Source: Lactococcus garvieae (GTDB lineage: Bacteria; Bacillota; Bacilli; Lactobacillales; Streptococcaceae). From it: a stretch of DNA of 64,000 bases. The notes under the pieces were generated by a model that saw nothing but the letters and a program-made list of their open reading frames with translations, did not search any database and was not told where the DNA came from. Made by a program: the position numbers and the translations under genes. Positions 41,046 through 48,865 of this stretch are shown in pieces. Position 1 is the stretch's first letter, and each line of letters begins with the position of its first letter. Location: contig NZ_WIVG01000004.1 of assembly GCF_016758115.1 (NCBI RefSeq), positions 22,374-86,373 of the forward strand, in the 5' to 3' direction.

Positions 41046-41789
41046 ATGTATCAACATTTTATAATAATTGCTAGTTCATATACAGAGGGTAGAAGAATTG
41101 GCTTTCATTTATTTGCAAAAGATCAAATAGAAAAAAATATTATCGAAGATAAGATGAGGAGAATTAGCCAGATTAAGCGTGAAGATGTTGGTGTTCACTC
41201 TTTAATGACAGATAGTCCTAACTGGGAAAGTGTTATTAAATTGGATTCTTTCTTTGAAGATATTATGGTATGTCAAAGCTTTGATGAATTTGAAGAAGTC
41301 TTAACATTTGATTCAAAAATAACAGCTATAGATATTGCTAAGTTCTTTTTATCTTTAAAACCTATGTCTCACCTAAAGATACAGAAATTAGTTTACTTGG
41401 CATATAAAGAATATCTTTTTAAATATAAACAGTCACTGTTTGAAGAAAAAATAGTTGCTTATAAATACGGTCCTGTGGTAGAAGAAGTGTACCAAACTTT
41501 TAAAGAGTATGGTGCAAGTACAATTACAATGGATGATAGTACAGAATATATTTTAAAGGATATACACTTTCCACAAGCTATGGGAAGGATGTTATTGGCA
41601 AGAGATGTGGATAAAATTGTACCCATTCTGTTAAAAATAGTTGAAGAATATGGTGATTTTAGTGGAGGAGATTTGGTTGATTTTACCCATGTAGAAAAAG
41701 GTCCATGGAGTACAGTTTATCAACCATATTTAAATTGTGAAATAACTGATGATGTAATTTTTTCACAAGGAAAATACGAAAAACTATAA
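41046..41789 (+). CDS. Panacea-domain antitoxin with N-terminal extension
   Basis: 247 aa, with GGAGGGG ahead of the ATG and 3 bp after the toxin stop. The C-terminal part (from about 93: ITAIDIAKFFLSLKPMSHLKIQKLVYLAYKEY, then VAYKYGPVVEEVYQTFKEYG and FTHVEKGPWSTVYQ) is a complete Panacea domain. The first 90 residues form a separate small domain that may give toxin or partner specificity. It is the probable functional antitoxin for the upstream RelA-like protein. Confidence 0.8.
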   Translation: MYQHFIIIASSYTEGRRIGFHLFAKDQIEKNIIEDKMRRISQIKREDVGVHSLMTDSPNWESVIKLDSFFEDIMVCQSFDEFEEVLTFDSKITAIDIAKFFLSLKPMSHLKIQKLVYLAYKEYLFKYKQSLFEEKIVAYKYGPVVEEVYQTFKEYGASTITMDDSTEYILKDIHFPQAMGRMLLARDVDKIVPILLKIVEEYGDFSGGDLVDFTHVEKGPWSTVYQPYLNCEITDDVIFSQGKYEKL

Positions 41790-41808
41790 AAAGAATAAAC
41801 AAATATAT

Positions 41809-41845
41809 AAAAACCATGTCTTGCCAGCGTGGTTTTTATTTTTGG
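41809..41845. terminator. Terminator shared by toxSAS locus and yjbR remnant
   Basis: AAAAACCA pairs with TGGTTTTT across a 13-nt loop; usable in both directions between convergent genes. Confidence 0.7.
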
Positions 41846-42177
41846 GTAAGATTGTTGCTTTCTTTAATCATTTGAATTAGATCTCTCTGTGTAAGAGTAG
41901 TATGATTTACACTCACAGTATTCCAGTGCGTTTTATTCATATGGTAGCCAGGAAAAACGCCAGAAATTTGTCTCGCTTCTTCGCCGTGTTCAGGAGAAAG
42001 TTTTAAGTCAATTAATAGTGCATTATCTTTTTCAAATATTAAGCAAATTATTTTTTTGCTGGATTTTTGTCTAATAGCTGTCCAAAGAATTTTTTAACGG
42101 TTATTGTTGTTAAAGGGATAATCTTCATATGAGTTTGTTAGTTTCAATACTAGATTGATCAGTTCTTGGCTTTCCAT
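41836..42177 (-). pseudogene. MmcQ/YjbR-family gene with internal stop
   Basis: Read on the minus strand from ATG 42177 (GGAGG upstream), 113 sense codons contain YPFNNNNR, KKIICLIFEKDNALLIDLK, PEHGEEAR and PGYHMNKTHWNTVSV, the signature of YjbR/MmcQ (DUF419). One TAA after codon 27 interrupts an otherwise open frame. The family has a DNA-binding-like double wing fold. Either inactive or split; a sequencing error is possible. Confidence 0.78.
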
Positions 42178-42246
42178 ATATCCTCCTTTTATTTGTATTC
42201 ATTATAGCATTTCAGTCGTTTGTCAAAAGGATTATCGTAGATGTGG

Positions 42247-42252
42247 TATAAT
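42247..42252 (+). promoter_or_regulatory. Extended −10 promoter of the 88-aa gene
   Basis: TGG-TATAAT; the predicted transcript begins at or within about 3 nt of the ATG at 42262. Confidence 0.55.
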
Positions 42253-42261
42253 TAGAGAGTT

Positions 42262-42528
42262 ATGAAGGCGATAAATTTGAAAACGGGAAAAGAAGTAGAG
42301 TTTTGGGTGGTAAGTCGTGAAGCTCCTCAACCTGCTTGGATAGAGAGAGAATTTTATACAGGATATATGGGCTGGATTGATGAGAAGTCGTTGAGATATG
42401 GTCTTGCCTACATTCGTTCAACGGGTTCAAGACTTTACATAGGTGATGTCTTTATCTATGATGGAAAAACTATCGATTTTATGTCGAATGCAAAATTTTT
42501 AAAGAAATATGAAGTCATCGCTCAATAA
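42262..42528 (+). CDS. Hypothetical protein at the prophage right end
   Basis: 88 aa, no family recognised; beta-rich with INLKTGKEVEFWVV, LYIGDVFIYDGKTIDF. Its −10 element is so close that the mRNA may be leaderless. It follows the broken YjbR gene divergently and precedes a candidate sRNA. Confidence 0.6.
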   Translation: MKAINLKTGKEVEFWVVSREAPQPAWIEREFYTGYMGWIDEKSLRYGLAYIRSTGSRLYIGDVFIYDGKTIDFMSNAKFLKKYEVIAQ

Positions 42529-42555
42529 CTTCTAGTTTCCAGAAAGTTAGTCTAT

Positions 42556-42582
42556 TTGATAAAATATAAAATATGTTATAAT
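42556..42582 (+). promoter_or_regulatory. Promoter of right-end small RNA
   Basis: TTGATA (42556–42561), 15-bp spacer, TG-T-TATAAT (−10 at 42577–42582). Confidence 0.6.
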
Positions 42583-42588
42583 GAATGT

Positions 42589-42682
42589 CTGTTCTTATAG
42601 GTGAATCCCTACTTCGGTGGGGATTTTGTGATACAATGGGAACACAATTCAATTTGCCTCCCTTGTTTTGGGGAGGTTTTTT
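42589..42682 (+). ncRNA. Candidate small RNA with three hairpins
   Basis: About 94 nt. Hairpin 1, ATCCCTAC-TTCG-GTGGGGAT, has an exceptionally stable UUCG loop. Hairpin 2 is TTGTG/CACAA (42626–42647). Hairpin 3, CCTCCC/GGGAGG (42657–42676), ends in six Ts. No ORF fits. Promoter, compact folds and terminator together define a complete small RNA gene just inside the attachment site. Target unknown. Confidence 0.6.
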
Positions 42683-42683
42683 G

Positions 42684-42702
42684 GTGGGCAAAAAGTGGGC
42701 CA
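42684..42702. repeat. Candidate integrase arm sites (right)
   Basis: GTGGGC-AAAAA-GTGGGCC, 11 bp start to start, 119 bp inside attR. It matches the pair at 3197–3216. Confidence 0.55.
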
Positions 42703-42820
42703 GTTTTTAATGAGTTGTTAATAATTGATTGATTATAGTTTGTTTCAAGAATGCTGTATAATCCTTTGTTTATCCCTGTTTATATAGTTTTTAGAGATAA
42801 ACAAAATCTTTGAACTTCTT

Positions 42821-42834
42821 TATCGCTTATATTG
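42821..42834 (+). other. attR core
   Basis: TATCGCTTATATTG, the second copy of the attachment core. Confidence 0.9.
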
Positions 42835-43637
42835 ATAAAAAAGATCCTGAATATATTTTGATTTTATCCGGTGACCATATCTATAAGATGGATTATGAAG
42901 CAATGCTAAACAGCCATAAAGAGCATGGCGCCAGTTTGACGGTTTCTGTTATGGAATTGCCTCTAGAAGAAGCCAGTCGTTTTGGCATTATGAACACGGA
43001 TGATAACGGCCGTATCATTGAATTTGCAGAAAAGCCCTCTGAGCCCAAATCTAATCTGGCTTCGATGGGGATTTATATTTTTAATTGGAAACGGCTACGT
43101 GAAGTCTTGGTTACAGGCTATGCAAAAGGTGTTGACATGGAGGATTTTGGAGGCAATGTGATTCCTGCCTACATTGATTCAGGAGAGAATGTTTTTGCTT
43201 ACCGATTTAAGGGCTATTGGAAGGATGTGGGAACGATTGATAGCCTGCACGAGTCAAGCATGGAATTTCTTGATTTAAAAAACGAACTTAATATTACAGA
43301 TAAAGAATGGCGCATTTACTCACGTAACGATATCTCAGCGCCGCAATTTCTTACGTCTAAAGCCAATGTCAAAGCTTCTTTGGTCGGTGATGGCAGCTAT
43401 GTTGACGGTCAGGTAACAGATTCCATTTTATCGCAGAATGTCCATGTTCAGGAAGGAACTGAGATAGAAAAAAGCTTCGTTATGTCGGGGGCACATATTG
43501 GAAAAAATGTAACCATAAAATATGCAATTCTTGGAGAAAAAGCTTATATAGGTGATAATGTAGAGATTATCGGCAAGCCAGGTGATATTGCTGTGATTGG
43601 TCACAGAGAAGTAAAAGGTGAAGAAAATGAAGACTGA
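42835..43637 (+). pseudogene. glgC: glgC 3' part
   Basis: Encodes residues 114–380 of ADP-glucose pyrophosphorylase: [24 protein letters not shown] and the left-handed beta-helix hexapeptides near the end. Phage DNA supplies an in-frame TTG (42810) that could start a 275-aa fragment lacking the nucleotide-binding loop, which should be inactive. The stop overlaps the glgD start by 11 nt. Confidence 0.94.
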
Positions 43638-44772
43638 AAATAAAATTTGTGCTCTTTTATCTAACGTAACACGCAACGAAAGCTTAGCTCCTCTGATTAG
43701 TCAACGTCCTATTGCGACATTACCTTTTGATTGTAAGTATCGTTTGCTTGATTTCCCACTTTCTTCATTAGCAAATGCCCACGTCAGTTCTATTTTTATG
43801 ACAGCAAATCAAGGTGAAACACAGTCAATATTTGATCATATGGGTTCAGGGAGTGAATGGGGATTAGACAGTTTCAAAAATCGTTATTTTGTTTATATTC
43901 AGCAGGATTTTCAACGTCTTAAAGAGCAGGGACTTCCTTATTTTGAACAACAAATTAGCTTCTTACGAAAGTCTAAGGCTGCTTATACAGTTCTGATAGA
44001 CAGTAAGTTTATATGTAATGTTGACTTGACTGCTGTTTTGAAAATCCATAAAACTTCAAATAAGCACATCACGGCTATCTATAAAAAAGTTACACCGGAT
44101 ATAGCTGAAGATGTCGATACGATTATTCGCTTTGACGAAAACAATAAGGCTTCAAGCAGTTTTCTCGCACAACTTACAGATGTTCAAGATAAAGAAGCAC
44201 TGAGTTTAAACATGTTTATTGTAGATACAGAGTGGCTGATTGGCTTTCTTCAACGGATGCAAGCCGAAGGGGAATATGCCTCTAGTTCACGACTTCTCCG
44301 TAAATATTTATCTGAATTTGATATCAATACTTATGAATATACAGGTTATATGAGCAACATTAGAAGTATTAAATCTTACTATGATGCCAATATGTCGATG
44401 TTGGATTCGAGTAATTTCACTGCTTTACTCTACGGAAGTCAGCCTGTTCGTACAAAGGTAAGCAATGAAGTTCCCACTTACTTTTCTAAAGAAAGTAACG
44501 TAACAAATAGTCAACTCAGCTCAGGCTGTATTGTTGAAGGAAGTGTTACAGATTCTTTAATCTCACGCCGTTCAAAAATTGAAAAAGATGCAGTGGTGGA
44601 AAAATCAATAGTGTTCACAGAAAGTGAGATTAAAGCAGGAGCTAAAGTCAAATATGCAATTATAGATAAGCACGTAGTTATTGAACCTAATGTACGGGTA
44701 GAAGGAAGTCTTGAGCGTCCCGTTGTTATTTCAAAACATACGGTTGTCACAGAGAATATCATTCAGAAGTAA
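43627..44772 (+). CDS. glgD: Glucose-1-phosphate adenylyltransferase regulatory subunit GlgD
   Basis: 381 aa. Similar in fold to GlgC but with a degenerate nucleotide site: the start reads [19 protein letters not shown] instead of the GlgC AGGxGTRL loop. It carries the [20 protein letters not shown] segment and a C-terminal beta helix. In Firmicutes it associates with GlgC and tunes activity. ATG 43627 is preceded by AGGTG. Confidence 0.93.
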   Translation: MKTENKICALLSNVTRNESLAPLISQRPIATLPFDCKYRLLDFPLSSLANAHVSSIFMTANQGETQSIFDHMGSGSEWGLDSFKNRYFVYIQQDFQRLKEQGLPYFEQQISFLRKSKAAYTVLIDSKFICNVDLTAVLKIHKTSNKHITAIYKKVTPDIAEDVDTIIRFDENNKASSSFLAQLTDVQDKEALSLNMFIVDTEWLIGFLQRMQAEGEYASSSRLLRKYLSEFDINTYEYTGYMSNIRSIKSYYDANMSMLDSSNFTALLYGSQPVRTKVSNEVPTYFSKESNVTNSQLSSGCIVEGSVTDSLISRRSKIEKDAVVEKSIVFTESEIKAGAKVKYAIIDKHVVIEPNVRVEGSLERPVVISKHTVVTENIIQK

Positions 44773-44825
44773 CAAAAGTTGTCGTTGATAAATAGACGAC
44801 AACTTTATGTCTATAAGGAGAAAAT

Positions 44826-46265
44826 ATGAAAGTATTATTTGCATCCAGTGAGTGTGCTCCCTTTTTCAAAACAGGAGGGTTGGGCGATGTGACTGGCGCT
44901 CTTCCAAAGGCGCTGGCTATGAAAGGTCTAGACATGCAGATTGCTGTTATCTTGCCTTACTACAAACATGGTATAGCAGAAAGCTATAAGGCACAGATAA
45001 AAGACGAATTTTGGGATTATGTTAATGTGGGATGGCGGCATGAATATGTTGGCGTGAAAAGCTTGGTTCAAGACAATGTCAAATACTATTTCTTAGATAA
45101 TGAAAGTTATTTTGGTCGTGATGAAATCTATGGTTACGAGGATGATGGTGAACGATGGGCCTTTTTTAGTCTAGCTATCGTGCAGCTCATGGAACGCCTT
45201 GAATTTATTCCCGATGTCCTTCACGTTAATGATTGTCATACTGCAATGATTCCTTTTCTCTTGAAAGAGAAATTTCAGTGGATAGAGGCCTACAAGGGTA
45301 TTAAAACGGTCTTGACCATACATAATATTGAATTTCAGGGGATTATGCAGGGAACGGCATTGACAGAACTCTTTGGTATGGGGATGGAACGATATTTCGA
45401 AGGTGTAGTACGTCACAATGAGATGCTGAACAGTTTAAAGACAGGGATTCTTTATGCTGATCGTGTCAATACTGTATCCCCCAGCTATGCACAGGAAATC
45501 CAAACGCCTGAATTTGGCTGTGGCTTAGACTCTGTTTTACGTTTTGTTTCGGATAAACTTATAGGTATTGTGAATGGTATTGATTATGATGTCTATAATC
45601 CCCAAAATGACAGGATGATTGAACACCACTTTTCTCCTTCTGACTTATCAGGAAAAAAGAAGATGAAGAGGCTGTTACAAGAACGGGTAGGACTGCCGAG
45701 AGACGCGGACAACCCCTTACTTGGCATAGTGAGTCGGTTGACAACCCAAAAAGGATTTAATCTTGTTTTGGAGCGTATGGATGAAATCCTGAGCAAAGAT
45801 GTTCAAATCGTCCTCTTAGGAACGGGTTATGATGATATTGAAAATGGTTTTAAATATTTTTCAGAAAAATATCCGGACAAATGTGCTGCAATTATTAGTT
45901 TTGACGTGAAGCTTGCACAGGAAATATATGCAGCAAGTGATTTCTTTTTGATGCCCTCTGCTTTTGAGCCTTGCGGCCTTTCACAAATGATTGCAATGCG
46001 CTATGGTACGCTACCTATCGTTCATGAAATTGGTGGTTTAAGAGATACGGTCAAACCCTATAATCCTCAAACAAAGGAGGGCACAGGATTTGGTTTCGTT
46101 GACTTTACCGGACAGGTTTTGATGAATACGATTAATCAAGCGCTGGATTTGTATAAGACCCAGAAGGAAGTTCTTCAGAAACTCAGACTTAGAGCGATGG
46201 AAGAAGACTTCTCTTGGAAGACAAAGGCGGATCAGTATATCCAACTTTACAGAGAGATGTTTTAA
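44826..46265 (+). CDS. glgA: Glycogen synthase
   Basis: 479 aa, normal bacterial length. The ADP-glucose-binding KTGGL is at 15–19, HVNDCHTAMIPF and GIVNGIDYDVYNP follow, and FEPCGLSQMIAMRYG is the GT5 C-terminal signature. It extends alpha-1,4-glucan from ADP-glucose. AAGGAGAA lies upstream. With glgC interrupted, its substrate would be scarce. Confidence 0.96.
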   Translation: MKVLFASSECAPFFKTGGLGDVTGALPKALAMKGLDMQIAVILPYYKHGIAESYKAQIKDEFWDYVNVGWRHEYVGVKSLVQDNVKYYFLDNESYFGRDEIYGYEDDGERWAFFSLAIVQLMERLEFIPDVLHVNDCHTAMIPFLLKEKFQWIEAYKGIKTVLTIHNIEFQGIMQGTALTELFGMGMERYFEGVVRHNEMLNSLKTGILYADRVNTVSPSYAQEIQTPEFGCGLDSVLRFVSDKLIGIVNGIDYDVYNPQNDRMIEHHFSPSDLSGKKKMKRLLQERVGLPRDADNPLLGIVSRLTTQKGFNLVLERMDEILSKDVQIVLLGTGYDDIENGFKYFSEKYPDKCAAIISFDVKLAQEIYAASDFFLMPSAFEPCGLSQMIAMRYGTLPIVHEIGGLRDTVKPYNPQTKEGTGFGFVDFTGQVLMNTINQALDLYKTQKEVLQKLRLRAMEEDFSWKTKADQYIQLYREMF

Positions 46266-46346
46266 CAAAAGCAGTTAGAAAAATGAACATATAACCCCTT
46301 TCTTGAAAAAATTCATGAATAGAAAATAAAATCGGAGTAAGATATA

Positions 46347-48755
46347 TTGAAGCTTTCAAAAACGCAATTTAGAAAAGACTTTGAACAAAGTCTCACATCA
46401 GAGTTTGCAACAGATGTTGCTAAAGCTGGAATAACAGAAACTTTTGCAGCACTTTCATCTGTGGTAAAGCAATATTACACACAAATTTGGCAAGGAGATA
46501 ATCAATATAAAGATAGGAGTCAGAAAAAGCAAACCTATTATTTCTCAATTGAGTTTTTACCGGGGAAAATGTTAAAGAGTAATCTTCTTAATCTGGGGAT
46601 TCTTTCAACAGTTCGTGAAGGACTGCAAGAGTTGGGTATCGATCTTGAAAAGGTAGCACAAGTAGAGCCGGACATGGCTATAGGTAACGGAGGATTAGGG
46701 CGTTTAGCGAGCTGTTTTATGGACTCTGCTGCATCAACAGGCTTGCCGGTGAATGGTAATGGTATCCGCTATCGTTATGGACTCTTTAAGCAAAAAATAA
46801 TCGATGGCTATCAGGTAGAGTTACCGGACTCATGGCTTAACAATGTTAATCCTTGGGAAGTACGGCGAGCAGACAAGGCAATTGAAGTCACTTTTGGTGG
46901 GGAAACCTGGCTAGAAGAAACAGAAGATGGGAGATTGATACCACGTTACCGTAATCAAGAGCGCGTTTTGGCTGTACCTTACGACACAGCAATGGTTGGT
47001 TTTGAAAATACAAGAGTTAATAATATGTGCCTCTGGCGTTCAGAAGTTCCTCAAGACTTGGATGTGAAATTTCAAAATATGGAATACATGCGCCAAACTT
47101 CAATGTTATCAGCAGAACTGTATCCTGATGATTCTAATTATGATGGGCGCTTGCTTCGCCTCAAGCAAGAATACTTTTTTGTATCAGCTGGGCTTCAGCG
47201 GATTATTCGTCATTATAAGTCAAACAAGATTGCCCCTATTGCCCAAATCGCTGATTACATAGCTGTTCATATCAACGATACACATCCAGCACTTTGTGTT
47301 CCAGAGTTTATGCGTCTTCTGCTTGATGAGAATGGTCTTTCTTGGGAGCAGGCTTGGGATATTACAGTTAAGGTGATGAGTTATACTAACCATACAATTT
47401 TATCTGAAGCATTAGAAAAGTGGCCCGAAGAGATGGTACACACGCTCTTGCCACGAATTTATCAAATCATTAATGAAATTGATAAACGTCGCACGGATGA
47501 GCTTCTTCCGCATGTAGGTGCCGAACTTATCCATAAGACTCGTATCGTTAAAGATGGTCAAATTCATATGGCCAACTTGGCGATTATCGGTTCTCACTCG
47601 ACAAATGGAGTGGCTAAACTGCATTCTGACATTCTTAAAGATGTAGAATTGCATGATTTTTATCAGCTGTATCCCGAACGTTTCAATAACAAGACCAATG
47701 GTATAGCAGACCGCCGCTGGCTCCAAATTTCTAACGCACGCTTGTCAAAACTTCTGGATGAAAAAATCGGTAAGTCTTGGCGTCATGATTTAGTCAAACT
47801 GGAGGCCTTGAAAGATTTTCGAGAAGATACAGAAACTCTAAAGCAGTTGGCAGCCGTCAAGCTGGAAAATAAAAAAGATCTGGCAGCCTTGATAAAAGAA
47901 AAAAACGGTATTGAGGTCAATCCGGAAGCGATTTTTGATGTGCAGATTAAGCGTCTCCATGCTTATAAACGTCAACTTTTAAATGTTTTACACATCTTGA
48001 AACTCTATTTTGATATTAAAGACCAGCCAGATTTAGAAATGGTACCACGTGTTTTTATTTTTGGAGCCAAAGCTGCACCAGGTTACCATTATGCAAAAGC
48101 GATTATAAAAGTCATTAATGAAATAGCTGTGATGATTAATGAAGATGCAGTGGTTAAGGACCGCTTGAAACTGGTCTTTATGGAAAATTATAATGTGAGT
48201 TTGGCAGAGGCAATTATCCCAGCAGCTGATGTCGGCGAACAGATTTCCCTAGCTTCCAAAGAAGCCTCTGGAACTTCAAATATGAAGTTCATGCTCAATG
48301 GTGCCTTGACTATGGCAACATTAGACGGCGCAAATATTGAGATTAAAGAAGCTTGTGGAGATGAAAATATCTTTATTTTTGGGCTTACAAAAGATGAAGT
48401 TTACGAATACTATAAGAATGGAAACTATAATGCGCGTGATATCTATGAGCAAAATCCAGTCGTTCATCGCATTTTAAATGCCTTTATCGATGGCACTATT
48501 CCAAACATCACGAATGAAGGTCCGGAAATATTTGAGTCCCTCACTGCCTTCAATGACGAATATTTCCTTCTGCGTGATTTTAACGATTACGTGCGTGCTC
48601 AAAAAGATCTTGAAAATCTCTATCGCGACCAAAGAGCTTGGGCACAAGCAAGCTTGATGAATATCGCGACATCGAGTATCTTTTCATCAGATCGTACGAT
48701 TCGTCAGTATGCGAAAGATATCTGGTTCATTGAAGAAAAAAGTGAGGAAGTCTGA
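46347..48755 (+). CDS. glgP: Glycogen phosphorylase
   Basis: 802 aa, full length, starting with TTG after CGGAGT. GT35 features include GNGGLGRLASCFMDS, HINDTHPALCVPE and the pyridoxal-phosphate lysine in GTSNMKFMLNG (about residue 647). It releases glucose-1-phosphate from stored glycogen. Same operon direction as glgDA. Confidence 0.96.
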   Translation: MKLSKTQFRKDFEQSLTSEFATDVAKAGITETFAALSSVVKQYYTQIWQGDNQYKDRSQKKQTYYFSIEFLPGKMLKSNLLNLGILSTVREGLQELGIDLEKVAQVEPDMAIGNGGLGRLASCFMDSAASTGLPVNGNGIRYRYGLFKQKIIDGYQVELPDSWLNNVNPWEVRRADKAIEVTFGGETWLEETEDGRLIPRYRNQERVLAVPYDTAMVGFENTRVNNMCLWRSEVPQDLDVKFQNMEYMRQTSMLSAELYPDDSNYDGRLLRLKQEYFFVSAGLQRIIRHYKSNKIAPIAQIADYIAVHINDTHPALCVPEFMRLLLDENGLSWEQAWDITVKVMSYTNHTILSEALEKWPEEMVHTLLPRIYQIINEIDKRRTDELLPHVGAELIHKTRIVKDGQIHMANLAIIGSHSTNGVAKLHSDILKDVELHDFYQLYPERFNNKTNGIADRRWLQISNARLSKLLDEKIGKSWRHDLVKLEALKDFREDTETLKQLAAVKLENKKDLAALIKEKNGIEVNPEAIFDVQIKRLHAYKRQLLNVLHILKLYFDIKDQPDLEMVPRVFIFGAKAAPGYHYAKAIIKVINEIAVMINEDAVVKDRLKLVFMENYNVSLAEAIIPAADVGEQISLASKEASGTSNMKFMLNGALTMATLDGANIEIKEACGDENIFIFGLTKDEVYEYYKNGNYNARDIYEQNPVVHRILNAFIDGTIPNITNEGPEIFESLTAFNDEYFLLRDFNDYVRAQKDLENLYRDQRAWAQASLMNIATSSIFSSDRTIRQYAKDIWFIEEKSEEV

Positions 48756-48764
48756 TTGTTGAGC

Positions 48765-48794
48765 AAGGGAAAGAAGCTTGTCTTTCCTTTTTTG
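48765..48794 (+). terminator. Terminator after glgP
   Basis: GGAAAGA-AGCTTG-TCTTTCC with six Ts, inside an outer TGAGCAA/TTGCTCA pairing. Confidence 0.7.
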
Positions 48795-48865
48795 CTCATG
48801 TTTTAATGGGATAAAATGACTTTAAGACAGCTTGACTTTCAAGAAGCAAATGGAAAGGGGAAAGA

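Larger units (their letters stand above)
3116..42834. mobile_element. Complete-looking siphovirus prophage integrated in glgC
   Basis: A 14-bp direct repeat, TATCGCTTATATTG, lies at 3116–3129 and 42821–42834, and the intervening DNA holds a full temperate phage gene order: integrase and repressor on the minus strand, early and replication genes, packaging, head, tail and lysis genes on the plus strand, then accessory genes. Excision would leave 39,705 bp circular DNA and restore glgC exactly. No obviously inactivated structural gene was seen; clearly broken genes are confined to the right accessory end. Confidence 0.96.
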
